Positions 53,998 through 62,953 of a stretch of DNA of 64,000 bases are shown here, one piece after another. The DNA comes from an uncultured Pseudophaeobacter sp. (GTDB lineage: Bacteria; Pseudomonadota; Alphaproteobacteria; Rhodobacterales; Rhodobacteraceae). The first letter of the stretch is position 1, and each line of letters starts with the position of its first letter. Made by a program: the position numbers and the translations under genes. The DNA lies in assembly GCA_905479575.1 (NCBI GenBank), contig CAJQNB010000010.1, positions 1 through 64,000 of the forward strand. Reading direction: 5' to 3'. Below the pieces are notes generated by a model that was not told the DNA's origin, did not search any database, and worked only from the letters and a program-made list of their open reading frames with translations.

Positions 53998-55233
53998 ATG
54001 GACACCAATCAGAAGCGCTGGTCGAGCGCTGTCGAAACGCCTGTGGGCAGCACTCGGATCTGTGGCAGGGTGGCCCCCGGTTTTGAGCCCCTTGCCGAGG
54101 CATTTTGTGACAACTTCATGGCCCGAGGCGAGGTCGCCGCCTCTGTCCACCTAGAGTGGCGCGGCAAGGAGGTGCTGAGCCTTTGGGGCGGCCGGGTCAG
54201 CGATACCCAAGACTGGCACGAAGACACGCTCAGCGTGGTTTTTTCCGCGACAAAGCCCGCAACGGCCCTGTGTATTCACCTGCTTGCCCAGCGTGGCATG
54301 ATCGCACTGGATGCGCCCGTCGCCGATTACTGGCCTGCCTTCGCAAGCCACGGCAAGGACGACATATCCGTGGACATGGTTCTTGACCATTCCGCAGGGG
54401 TGCCCGCTCTGACAGAGCCGCTGAAACCCGATTGCCTGACGGACCACCCCTATATGGCACAAGCCCTTGAACAGGCGCACCCGATGTTCGTGCCGGGAAC
54501 ACGGACCGCCTATCATCCGGTGACCGGGGGCTTCATCCTTGCCGAGATCATCCGGCGCACCGATGGGCGCACATTGGGCCAGTTCTTTGCCGAAGAAATC
54601 GCAGCCCCCCTGGGCATTGAGTTCTGGATCGGCCTGCCCGAAGATCAGGACCACCGCGTCGCTCCGATCCGACATTTTGTGCCACAAAAAGGGGGCGCGC
54701 CGACTGCCTTTGGCATGGCGCTGCGCGACAAGACCTCCCCCCAGGCCCTGTTCTTTTTCAACCACGGCGACTGGATGGCCAAGGGGGTCAACACCCGCGC
54801 CGGTCGTGCCGCCGAAATCGGGGCCGCCTCAGGGGTCACCAATGCCCGCGGCCTGGCCCGCCTGCATGGCGCCATGCGCCCGGAGGGCCGCCTTGGCCTC
54901 ACCCAGGACACATGCGATCGCTTTACCCGGACCACATCAGCTACCCATTGCGATGGCATGTTGCTGCAGCCGACGCGGTTCGGTGGTGGTTTCATGCATC
55001 GAATGGACAATCGCAGCAGCGCTGAACGGCCGGCTCGCGGCGACAGCTTCCTGATCCCAGACCAGGCTTTTGGCCATGTCGGCGCCGGCGGCAGCTTTGC
55101 CTTTTGCGACCCCTCCCGTGATCTCGCCATCGGTTACACGATGACGCAGATGGGCGAGGGTTTTCTGGTCAACGACCGTGGGGCGGCTCTGATTGCTGCT
55201 CTCAATGCGTGTGATCTGGGAGCGCCCACCTGA
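53998..55233 (+). CDS. Serine hydrolase (beta-lactamase/EstB-type esterase)
   Basis: A 411-residue class C beta-lactamase-fold protein. The S-X-X-K motif is Ser83-ATK-Lys86; a Tyr in AYHPVTGG takes the general-base position. No signal peptide is present, so it is cytoplasmic, as for EstB-type esterases and lactonases. The frame is open to 53863, but GAGGAGG lies before the inner ATG at 53998. Divergent from the monooxygenase, whose ester product it could cleave. Confidence 0.87.
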   Translation: MDTNQKRWSSAVETPVGSTRICGRVAPGFEPLAEAFCDNFMARGEVAASVHLEWRGKEVLSLWGGRVSDTQDWHEDTLSVVFSATKPATALCIHLLAQRGMIALDAPVADYWPAFASHGKDDISVDMVLDHSAGVPALTEPLKPDCLTDHPYMAQALEQAHPMFVPGTRTAYHPVTGGFILAEIIRRTDGRTLGQFFAEEIAAPLGIEFWIGLPEDQDHRVAPIRHFVPQKGGAPTAFGMALRDKTSPQALFFFNHGDWMAKGVNTRAGRAAEIGAASGVTNARGLARLHGAMRPEGRLGLTQDTCDRFTRTTSATHCDGMLLQPTRFGGGFMHRMDNRSSAERPARGDSFLIPDQAFGHVGAGGSFAFCDPSRDLAIGYTMTQMGEGFLVNDRGAALIAALNACDLGAPT

Positions 55234-55254
55234 CCGGAGCCGCCCCGCCTCTGC

Positions 55255-55374
55255 TTATCCGGATCGAGACTGCGCTTGGCCATGGGCAAACCGAAGAGTA
55301 TCGGCCGAAGCCTCCGTGACCGTTGAACACAGAACAGCACTTGCGGCGATGGCCGCAGCAAACTTGGTTTTCAT
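55255..55374 (-). pseudogene. Truncated start of a TRAP-type substrate-binding protein gene
   Basis: An ideal ribosome-binding site (AGGGAGGAAGAA) and ATG at 55374 open a frame coding for a clear signal peptide (FAAAIAASAVLCSTVTEASA) followed by DTLRFAHGQ, the usual mature start of DctP/TRAP binding proteins. After 39 codons it stops. The 3' remainder (about 290 codons) is missing: the serine hydrolase gene end abuts from the other side. This is a broken gene left by a deletion or rearrangement. Confidence 0.75.
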
Positions 55375-55657
55375 TTCTTCCTCCCTCTTCAAACCGGCAG
55401 AAGATCGGCCCGCAATGACCTGGAAACGGGCCTTTGCACCGCCCCATTGGCGCAAAGCCGAGGGCGGATGTTGGATCCTGCAACTGCGTTCTGGGGTGGC
55501 GCACCCGGACCTTTCTTCCATGGCGTGCGGCGGTGATCAGCTGCGGCGCCATCAGGATCACAGGAATGCAACAAAAGCGTCACCGGGCTGTTTCACTCGC
55601 ACGGTAGCGACGCGCAGAGCCCGCGCCGGGTGAAATATATGACATGAGGGTGCTTTT

Positions 55658-56779
55658 ATGAAAACGACTCGCCGTTCCGCGATTAAGTTGGGGGCCGCCG
55701 CTGTTGCGGCGCCGCTGGTCCTGCGCGCCACCGATGCGCTTGCCTCTTCGGGCAGCGTCAAGGTGCTGGCATGGCAGGACTATATCCAGCCCAATATCAG
55801 AGAAAAATTCGAAGCCGACACCGGCATCAAACTGGAATTGACCACATTCGGCTCGAATGACGAAGCCGAGTCGACCATCCGCGCCAATGGCGGCAAGGGG
55901 TTTGACATCGTCTTCCCGTCGATCACCAACGCATCGGGCTATATCGACGACAACGGCGACAGTTTCTTCGCAGAAGTCCCCGCCGACGTTAAAATCGACA
56001 ACGTGATCCCGTCGTTCCTGCGCGACAGCGCCAGCTTGGGCGGCATGCAGGCCGGCAAACAAGTCCTGTTGCCATTCGACTGGGGCACCGAAGGTTTGAC
56101 CCTGAACCGTGGTAAGCTCGACATCTCGGATGCCGATCTCAGCTTTGGGGACCTGTGGCGTCCCGAGGCCAAAGGCGCTGCGGCCTTCCGTCAAAAGTCG
56201 GTCATCATGGGCACCGGCCTCTACCTTGATGCCATTGGCGAAGTTCCGTCCAACCGCATGCTTGACGTTTACAAATCCGAAGAGGATGCACGCCGGGTTT
56301 GGGGCGCTATTGCTGGCTGGATCATCGAACGCAAAGGCAACTTTGGCGCCTTCTGGAACAATGCAACCGAAGCCACCGCCGCCTTCAAGGACGCGGGCTG
56401 CGTCATCGGCCAGACCTGGGACACCACTGGCCTTCTGCTGAACCGCGAAGACGAGAACTTTGTCTACCGCGCGCCAAAAGAAGGCATCATCACCTGGCTC
56501 GACAGCTTCGGCATGCTGAAACAGGCGATGAACCCCGAACAGGCTGTGGCCTTCATGAACTTCATGCTGCAGCCAGAAGTGGGTGGCATGTTCGCCAACA
56601 ACACGGGCTACAACTCGGCTGTGATGGGGGCGGCAGACCATGCCTCCGAGAACTTCAAGCGCCAGTTCAACGACGTCTACACTGCGGACGTTCTGGGCAA
56701 CATGTGGTGGTGGCAGGCGGATACGCCGTTCTTTGCCCCAATCCGCAACGAGTTTGTGGAAATCATCACCAACGCCTGA
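55658..56779 (+). CDS. ABC transporter substrate-binding protein (PotD-like, Tat signal)
   Basis: A 373-residue periplasmic binding protein of the spermidine/putrescine class with a twin-arginine signal (TTRRSAIKLGAAAVAAPLVL). The mature part starts VKVLAWQDYIQPNI and runs through typical PotD segments (KGFDIVFPSITN). It is the first gene of the second polyamine-type ABC operon and is separated from the ATPase by a terminator-like hairpin. Ligand unknown. Confidence 0.87.
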   Translation: MKTTRRSAIKLGAAAVAAPLVLRATDALASSGSVKVLAWQDYIQPNIREKFEADTGIKLELTTFGSNDEAESTIRANGGKGFDIVFPSITNASGYIDDNGDSFFAEVPADVKIDNVIPSFLRDSASLGGMQAGKQVLLPFDWGTEGLTLNRGKLDISDADLSFGDLWRPEAKGAAAFRQKSVIMGTGLYLDAIGEVPSNRMLDVYKSEEDARRVWGAIAGWIIERKGNFGAFWNNATEATAAFKDAGCVIGQTWDTTGLLLNREDENFVYRAPKEGIITWLDSFGMLKQAMNPEQAVAFMNFMLQPEVGGMFANNTGYNSAVMGAADHASENFKRQFNDVYTADVLGNMWWWQADTPFFAPIRNEFVEIITNA

Positions 56780-56808
56780 TCGGCAGGGTGGGTTTTCGAA
56801 ACAACTTG

Positions 56809-56842
56809 GGGGGAGGCGTCCGCGCCTCTCCCACTCTTTTTT
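56809..56842 (+). terminator. Hairpin with T-run after the binding-protein gene
   Basis: GGGG-GAGGCG pairs with CGCCTC-TCCC around a TCCG loop (56809-56832), followed by ACTCTTTTTT. It lies between the binding protein and the ATPase and likely lowers expression of the downstream subunits. Confidence 0.75.
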
Positions 56843-56854
56843 CCGGGGGCAATC

Positions 56855-57955
56855 ATGCGCGGCAAGGACGTCACACTCGACAATATGTCGATCACCTATC
56901 CCAATGGATTCAGGGCGGTGCAGCCCACCAACCTGACCATTCAGGCGGGTGAGTTTTTTTCGATCCTCGGGCCGTCGGGCTGTGGCAAGACGACGATTTT
57001 GCGCGCCGTCTCCGGGTTTATTGAGCCTTCCGAGGGGGAGGTGCGGATCGGCGGTCAGAACATGGCCGGGATCGGCCCGAACACCCGCCCAACCGCGCTG
57101 ATCTTTCAGAACCTCGCACTGTTTCCGCTGATGCCAGTGTGGGAAAACGTGGCCTTTGGTCTGGAATCCCGCGGCTTGTCCAAACGCGACCGCCGCGCCC
57201 AAGCGCAAAAGCTGCTTGATCTGGTCGCTCTGGGCGATCAGGCGGAGAAGAAACCGGGAGAGCTGTCGGGCGGTCAACGCCAGCGGGTGGCAATTGCCAG
57301 GGCATTGGCCGTAGAACCTGCGGTGTTGTTGCTGGATGAGCCGCTGTCGGCTTTGGATTTGAAGCTGCGTCAGCACATGCGGGCCGAGTTGCGGGCCATC
57401 CAGAAACAGACCGGTGTGACCTTCATCTACATCACCCACGACCAGGGTGAGGCCCTGACTATGTCCGACAGGATTGCCGTGATGAACGAAGGACGGATCG
57501 AACAGGTTGGCACCGGCGACGAGATTTATTCGGCCCCGCAAACCGCGTTCACGGCCTCCTTCGTGGGCGAAGCCAACCGCCTGGAGGGGCGGGTAATGGC
57601 GGCCAGCGAGGGCATGGCGGACATAGAAACTCCGATGGGCCGGTTCCGCGCCCGCAACCCGCACGACCTTGCCCCCGGAGCCGAGGCGATGCTGTTCGTT
57701 CGACCCGAAGCGATGCTGCTGGACCATGTAGAAAACCAGCTATTGGCCCGGATGCAACGCCGCGATCTGGAAGGCGCCTTTCTCAATCTGTTTTTCGATG
57801 CCCAGGGCACTGAACTGGCGGTGCACATCACCAACGACGGACAGGTCCATGTGCCCTCGGAAGGTGATACCAAAATCGGGTTCCGCGCCGAGAGTGCCGT
57901 GATCTTACCCTCTGGCCCCCTTGCGCGCACCGGGCAAGAGCTGGCCGCGCAATGA
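56855..57955 (+). CDS. ABC transporter ATP-binding protein (PotA-like)
   Basis: A 366-residue ATPase: Walker A GPSGCGKTT, signature LSGGQRQR, Walker B LLLDEP, switch His in ITHDQGEA and a C-terminal TOBE-type domain. It shares the class of the ATPase at 9174. Its stop overlaps the next permease start (ATGA). Confidence 0.91.
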   Translation: MRGKDVTLDNMSITYPNGFRAVQPTNLTIQAGEFFSILGPSGCGKTTILRAVSGFIEPSEGEVRIGGQNMAGIGPNTRPTALIFQNLALFPLMPVWENVAFGLESRGLSKRDRRAQAQKLLDLVALGDQAEKKPGELSGGQRQRVAIARALAVEPAVLLLDEPLSALDLKLRQHMRAELRAIQKQTGVTFIYITHDQGEALTMSDRIAVMNEGRIEQVGTGDEIYSAPQTAFTASFVGEANRLEGRVMAASEGMADIETPMGRFRARNPHDLAPGAEAMLFVRPEAMLLDHVENQLLARMQRRDLEGAFLNLFFDAQGTELAVHITNDGQVHVPSEGDTKIGFRAESAVILPSGPLARTGQELAAQ

Positions 57956-59352
57956 AGGGTTTGCTGAAAGGCTATGGGGCCGCTCTCTCCGCCTTCTTCT
58001 TTGGTGCGGTGCTGGTCTGGGGATTGATCCTGATCATCCTGCCGCAGCTGACCATGCTGGAACGTGCCATCACCGCGCCCAAACGCGGGCTTGATAGTTC
58101 GGTGGCGCTGAGCCTGTCGCGCGACGCCCAGACCTGTATCTCGGTGCTGAAAACCTATGAAATGCAGCCCGATGCCGAAGCAGCCTCCGCAGGCGGGATG
58201 GGCATTCCATCGGCCTCCGGCATGGCTGTTCCGTCTTCCTCCGGTATGGCCGTACCCTCGGCAACAGGCCAAACCCCTGCCCAGGCAACGCGGCCCTATA
58301 TCCTGCAATGCGACAGGGCCAATACCCATAAATCTCTTGTGCGGGCGAGCGGGGAGCCATCGCAGTATCTAGATACGCTATATGGCCTGCCAGTGATGGC
58401 TGTCTCGGATGCCGACACCGTTGAAAAACAAATCGCAACCGCAGAAAAAATCTCCGAACGGGCGAAAGCGCTGTTTGTCGATCTCAAGGCCCGTGAAGCC
58501 CGCGCCACCCCCTACACCCTGGCCAATTTTGGCTGGCTGACACAGGCCCGGATGATCCCCCTGTCGGAGACGCAAAAGACCATCGAAGATGCCAAGCTGT
58601 CCAAAAAGCTGATCGGCCTGATTGGCCTGCGCTTTGAACGCGACGGCAAAGTCTACGAACGCATCGGCCTCATCACCCTGGCGCGCACGCTCAGCTTTGC
58701 GATTGCCGCCACCGCGCTGGCCTTGCTGCTGTGCTATCCTATGGCCTACAAAGTGGCCCTGGCCACCACGCCGGAACGGGCCGTATGGCTGTTTCTGGGC
58801 CTTGTCATTCCATATGCCATTGTCGAGCTGATGCGGATCTATGCCTGGACCGTGATCATCGACAACAACGGGCTGCTCAACGGGGTGTTGCAGTGGTTGC
58901 ATGTTGTTGACGACCCGATCCAGTTCAAACGCTTTCCTGGCACCGTCTTTGTGGTGATCGTCTACACCTATGTGCTGTTCATGGTGTTCCCGATCTACAA
59001 CGTGATGAATACGCTGGACCGCAATCAGATCGAGGCCGCCAAGGATCTGGGAGCCTCGACCTGGCGCGTACACTGGCGGATCATCATCCCCCATTCCAAG
59101 CCCGGCATCGCTGTGGGCGCAATTGCCACCTTCATGTTATCGGCCGGGGCCTTTTCCGTGCCCCGCATCATCAGTCGCGGGCTACAGGCCGAATGGTTCA
59201 GCCAGACGATCTACAATAAGTTCTTTGAATCCGAGAACTCGAATGTCGGGGCGGCCTACAGCTTTGCCTATACCATGATTTGTTTCGTGCTTGTGGGCCT
59301 GTTCATGTGGCTCATGCGGACGCGGCTCAAAGATTTCGCGAGGGTGCAATGA
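57952..59352 (+). CDS. ABC transporter permease with large periplasmic insertion
   Basis: A 466-residue permease, against about 290 for PotB. Membrane segment 1 is at residues about 11-34. The rest of the usual permease core starts near residue 243 (LARTLSFAIAATALALLLCYP) and has the EAA-type loop AAKDLGASTWRVHWRIIIP. Between them lie some 200 residues, predicted periplasmic, with a tandem repeat (GIPSAS-GMAVPSSS-GMAVPSAT, residues about 83-103), two cysteines and a helix-rich stretch. The insertion has no recognised domain. The same frame continues through the insertion without a stop, so it is not an artefact of two genes. Confidence 0.85.
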   Translation: MKGLLKGYGAALSAFFFGAVLVWGLILIILPQLTMLERAITAPKRGLDSSVALSLSRDAQTCISVLKTYEMQPDAEAASAGGMGIPSASGMAVPSSSGMAVPSATGQTPAQATRPYILQCDRANTHKSLVRASGEPSQYLDTLYGLPVMAVSDADTVEKQIATAEKISERAKALFVDLKAREARATPYTLANFGWLTQARMIPLSETQKTIEDAKLSKKLIGLIGLRFERDGKVYERIGLITLARTLSFAIAATALALLLCYPMAYKVALATTPERAVWLFLGLVIPYAIVELMRIYAWTVIIDNNGLLNGVLQWLHVVDDPIQFKRFPGTVFVVIVYTYVLFMVFPIYNVMNTLDRNQIEAAKDLGASTWRVHWRIIIPHSKPGIAVGAIATFMLSAGAFSVPRIISRGLQAEWFSQTIYNKFFESENSNVGAAYSFAYTMICFVLVGLFMWLMRTRLKDFARVQ

Positions 59353-60236
59353 CCGATTTGACTCAAACCCCGGCTGTGCCGCCAACCAACCCGGTGCGCT
59401 TTGGGATTAGCTCTGCTGGCCTGCTGAACGCCTATACCTGGGCGTTCCTCGCCTTTATGTTCGCGCCGCTCCTGCTCATGGTGCTGTCCTCCTTCAACGA
59501 TACCTCGCCCCCCTCGGTCACCCAGTGGGAAGGCTTCACCGGCAAGTGGTATGCCTATTTCTGGATGTCCGAGACCGAGATGCGCGCCGACCCGGTGTTA
59601 CGGGCACTGGATCGCGACCGTTTTGTCGGCTGTTTTGGAAATTCGCTTTATGTGGCGGCCTTTGTGGTGCCGCTGTCGCTGATCCTTGGCTTGTCCGGGG
59701 CCGTGCTGCTGACCCGCTGGCGCTCGCGTGCCAACGGAGTGCTGTGGTGGATCCTGCTGTCGCCGATGCTGGCACCAGGCATCGTGCTGGGGCTGTCGGC
59801 GCTGGTCTTTTGGGGCCGCTTGGGCGTGAATGCCGGGCTTTTTACCATCATCATGGCGCAGACCACATTTGTCGCCGGCTACCCGATGCTGATCCTGATG
59901 GCGCGCCTGCAACGTCAGCCGATCGAACTGGAAGAGGCCGCGTTGGATCTCGGCGCTTCGCCCTTCCGGGTGTTTCGCCGTCTGACCTTGCCCTATCTGT
60001 TCCCGGCGCTGGTCTCGGCCGCGGTGATCGGCTTTATGGCCAGTATCGAGAATTACAACACCACCATGTTCGCCAAGGGCGGGTCCTGCACCTTTGCCAC
60101 CGAAATTGGTGCGATGGCGCGCAATCCCAATGGCCACCCTCCTGTGATCAACGCCGTCGGCACGATCATCATCGCGTTGACCGTTCTGGCGGCCACCGCC
60201 CATGCCTTTCTGTCCCGGCGCGAGGCGCAAAAGTGA
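59349..60236 (+). CDS. ABC transporter permease (PotC-like)
   Basis: A 295-residue permease of normal length with about six membrane segments and the EAA-type loop AALDLGASPFRVFRRLTLP. It starts at ATG 59349, overlapping the previous stop by four bases; a longer frame to 59280 runs inside the upstream gene. The region between segments 1 and 2 (ETEMRADPVLRALDRDRF) is slightly longer than usual. Confidence 0.88.
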   Translation: MTDLTQTPAVPPTNPVRFGISSAGLLNAYTWAFLAFMFAPLLLMVLSSFNDTSPPSVTQWEGFTGKWYAYFWMSETEMRADPVLRALDRDRFVGCFGNSLYVAAFVVPLSLILGLSGAVLLTRWRSRANGVLWWILLSPMLAPGIVLGLSALVFWGRLGVNAGLFTIIMAQTTFVAGYPMLILMARLQRQPIELEEAALDLGASPFRVFRRLTLPYLFPALVSAAVIGFMASIENYNTTMFAKGGSCTFATEIGAMARNPNGHPPVINAVGTIIIALTVLAATAHAFLSRREAQK

Positions 60237-60940
60237 TCCGCGCCCGCTGTCATCCAAAACTGCGCCCGCTTTTACCCGAACCGGTGCCAGCGGCCCAGAC
60301 CCTGCCCGACTGGCTGAAATCCATGCCCTCGGAGGTTGCGGCCCCCAGTCTTGGCGGCGAAGTGGTGCGTACACTGAAGCACTGCCCGCCCATTATTGAT
60401 GCGCTGTCGTCCGGTGTCATCATCCCGCTGGCCACGGATCTGCACATCAGCAACGGTGAGATCGCCTGGGATTGGGATCCGCCGATCCTACAGGATGCGC
60501 TGATTTCGCGCGCGCCGGTTGGGCTGCATGTGCCGGAACAGGCCAGTGGCGCCCCGTTCAAGCTGGCCAGCAATACGGTGGTAAAGTTCATCAACTTCTG
60601 GACACTCGAGACGCCGCCGGGCTGGTCGCTGCTGTTCACCCATCCGCTAAACCGGGAAGACCTGCCCTTTCGCGCGCTATCCGGTGTTGTTGACTGTGAT
60701 CTGTTCAAAGACGGCTACGTCCATTTCCCAGCGCTTTGGACCGACCCCAATTTCGAAGGCACACTGGTCAAAGGAACACCTGTCGCACAGGTCTTTGCAA
60801 TCCAGCGCGAGGTGCCTGCGCTGGATGTTGGTGACATGACGGAGAACGAAATCGCCCGCAACCGTGAAGTCCAGCATGCACTGGGCCAGGAACGCGGCGT
60901 GTATCGCAAGAGCTTCCGGCAGCGGCACCGCCCCGGTTAG
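60233..60940 (+). CDS. Uncharacterised protein coupled to the ABC operon
   Basis: A 235-residue protein starting at GTG 60233, overlapping the permease stop (GTGA), which supports this start and translational coupling. There is no signal peptide or membrane segment. Motifs seen are TPPGWSLLFTHPLNR near residue 122, VHFPALW near 162 and GTPVAQVFAIQRE near 180. The layout resembles DUF6065-type proteins from memory, unverified. Likely cytosolic; function unknown, possibly acting on the imported substrate. Confidence 0.8.
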   Translation: MIRARCHPKLRPLLPEPVPAAQTLPDWLKSMPSEVAAPSLGGEVVRTLKHCPPIIDALSSGVIIPLATDLHISNGEIAWDWDPPILQDALISRAPVGLHVPEQASGAPFKLASNTVVKFINFWTLETPPGWSLLFTHPLNREDLPFRALSGVVDCDLFKDGYVHFPALWTDPNFEGTLVKGTPVAQVFAIQREVPALDVGDMTENEIARNREVQHALGQERGVYRKSFRQRHRPG

Positions 60941-61051
60941 GGGGCACGCAGGTCATTTTGCCATGTGATCGTAGTGCAGCCAGACAAATCGCAACAGCTG
61001 TATCGCGTGTTTGACCCGCCGAAACAGACGCCAATGGCCTATGTGCTGCCC

Positions 61052-61600
61052 CTACAGGCTCAGTGGTACCGAGCCCTTTGACACACGCACCAAAGTGCGG
61101 ATCACCGCTGCCTTGTCCGGGTGGTTATCCAGCAGGTCCCGCCGCAGCTCCGACGTATTGGCCGCGCCGGTCTCCGCCGCAATTCGGTACAGGGCCAGGT
61201 CCGCCTCGGGATCGCCACGTAGCTCGCTCCAGGCCGCCTGCGCTGCGCCAAACCGCCCCAATCGCACCCCAACCCGTCCCAGATTGCGCCGCGCATCGAT
61301 GTCTGTGGGTTCAAGATCCAGCGCGCGGCTAAAGGCCTCAAACGCGGTCTCGAAATCTTCCGCACTCAGCGCTGCGCGGCCAAGTTCAAACCAGGCGGCC
61401 GAATGCTGCGGCATGACCTGAACCGTGCGTCGCAACATCGCCTGCGCCTGCGCCATCCGGCCAAGTTCGATCAGGACCTTGCCGTAGTTGTACATCATTG
61501 ATGGATGCGGATCAGCACCCGCCACCAAAGGGGCAAGTATATCTGCGGCCTGCCCCCAGTTTCCGGTCTGAAGGGCGCGCTGAAGTCGGTCCAGTTTCAT
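61052..61600 (-). CDS. Tetratricopeptide-repeat protein
   Basis: A 182-residue helical protein with about three TPR units (for example ALLIELGRMAQAQAMLRRTV-like helices, then AAWFELGRAALSAEDFETAFEAFSRALDLEP and the following helix pair). No signal peptide. TPR proteins bind partners; nothing in the neighbourhood identifies one. It lies alone between the ABC operon and the PHP gene on the opposite strand. Confidence 0.82.
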   Translation of the reverse strand: MKLDRLQRALQTGNWGQAADILAPLVAGADPHPSMMYNYGKVLIELGRMAQAQAMLRRTVQVMPQHSAAWFELGRAALSAEDFETAFEAFSRALDLEPTDIDARRNLGRVGVRLGRFGAAQAAWSELRGDPEADLALYRIAAETGAANTSELRRDLLDNHPDKAAVIRTLVRVSKGSVPLSL

Positions 61601-61694
61601 GGCGCCACCCTATCCCGATTCCGCAACAGATTTGTCACAAATCCGTTTCCCGAACCGCCTATTCAAGCATCAGAATTTCGAAGGGGAAAACACA

Positions 61695-62615
61695 ATGGTC
61701 TTGTCAGCATTTTCAACTCCCGGCCGTTTCTGGCGGGGCAATCTGCACACCCACTCGACCCTGTCGGACGGTTGCCTTGAGCCCGCAGAAGTGTGCCGCC
61801 GGTACAAGGCCGAAGGCTATGATTTCCTGGCGCTGACGGATCATTTCATCGGCGCCTATGACTATCCCCTTGCGGATACAAAACCATTTCGCGACGACGG
61901 GTTCACCACGCTTCTCGGGGCGGAACTGCATTCCGGCGCCATGGAAAACGGCGAACTGTGGCACATCCTTGCGGTTGGCCTGCCCGAAGGATTTGCAGCG
62001 CCCAACGCTCCGGGCTTTCATCCGGTGGACGATCAGGAAACAGGCCCGGAACTTGCGGCGCGCGCCCGGGACGCCGGCGCATTTGTCGCCATCGCCCATC
62101 CGCACTGGTCCGGCCTGTCTCTTGCTGATGCGCGTTCAATCAAAGCGGCGCATGCGGTCGAAATCTATAATCACGGCTGTGCCATCGGTTGCGACCGCGA
62201 AGGTGGCGGGCATGTGCTCGACCTGTTGCTGTCAGAAGGCCGTGATATGACGCTTATCGCCACTGATGACGCCCATTTCACTGAACCAGACCATTTTGGC
62301 GGTTGGGTCATGGTCAAGGCAGAGGCCAACACTCCTGAGCTTTTGCTGCAAGCCCTGAAACAAGGCGATTTCTACAGCTCGCAAGGGCCTGAAATTCGCA
62401 ATGTGACACTCACCAGCGACACAATCGAGATCGAAAGCACCGCCGCGTCAACGATGATCCTGCAAGGCCATGGCCAAGCGGCGACAGCCATCCATGGTGC
62501 CTCAATGACCCGCGGCCAGATCCCGCTACACCGGTTCCGCAATTCGCCCTGGCTGCGGGTAACAGTGGTGGACGCTGCGGGCAAACGCGCCTGGACCAAT
62601 CCCTTTCGCTTGTGA
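61695..62615 (+). CDS. PHP-domain metal-dependent phosphoesterase
   Basis: A 306-residue PHP protein. The metal-site motifs NLHTHSTLSDG, LALTDHF, IAHPHWSG and IATDDAHF are spaced as in the family. It probably hydrolyses phosphate esters using a metal cluster; the substrate is unknown. The frame is open to 61599, but AAGGGG precedes the ATG at 61695 and the family starts near there. Stands alone. Confidence 0.87.
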   Translation: MVLSAFSTPGRFWRGNLHTHSTLSDGCLEPAEVCRRYKAEGYDFLALTDHFIGAYDYPLADTKPFRDDGFTTLLGAELHSGAMENGELWHILAVGLPEGFAAPNAPGFHPVDDQETGPELAARARDAGAFVAIAHPHWSGLSLADARSIKAAHAVEIYNHGCAIGCDREGGGHVLDLLLSEGRDMTLIATDDAHFTEPDHFGGWVMVKAEANTPELLLQALKQGDFYSSQGPEIRNVTLTSDTIEIESTAASTMILQGHGQAATAIHGASMTRGQIPLHRFRNSPWLRVTVVDAAGKRAWTNPFRL

Positions 62616-62903
62616 TGGCGCGACCTATCACTGGCGGCCAATGGGAAAGAAGGCGCAGCTGATGCAGCCCTGCCCCCCAATTGGCACCGCTCATTAGGTA
62701 AATTCTGGTTTCCTCACGATAGAACCCAGTGCGGCTCTGGGCTGTCCGTAAATCGTGCAGGTTGCCTAAGCGGGGCGTAGCTTTCATTTGCTCTGGCCAG
62801 GTCACTGATCGCTTTCAACTGTTCTGCGCGAAGTCGGCTTGAACTTGGCGGTTAGGGGCAGTGCGTCTTGCCAAATTAATCAGGGAAAGATACTGACTGA
62901 ATT

Positions 62904-62923
62904 TGTTATGTTATATCATAACA
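62904..62923. promoter_or_regulatory. Zur-like operator upstream of zinT
   Basis: A perfect inverted repeat TGTTATG-TTATAT-CATAACA lies 30 bp before the zinT ATG. It fits the AT-rich Zur box pattern (GTTATA-N-TATAAC type) of alphaproteobacteria. Zur would repress zinT when zinc is plentiful. The rest of 62616-62903 has no recognisable gene. Confidence 0.75.
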
Positions 62924-62953
62924 CTTTTTCATAGCAAAGGCAGGAAGCTTCAC

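Noticed and set aside
55580..57727. 715-codon open frame on the minus strand across the second binding-protein and ATPase genes
   Set aside because: It is antisense to two clear genes, has His/Gln/Gly-rich composition typical of high-GC shadow frames and shows no family motif.
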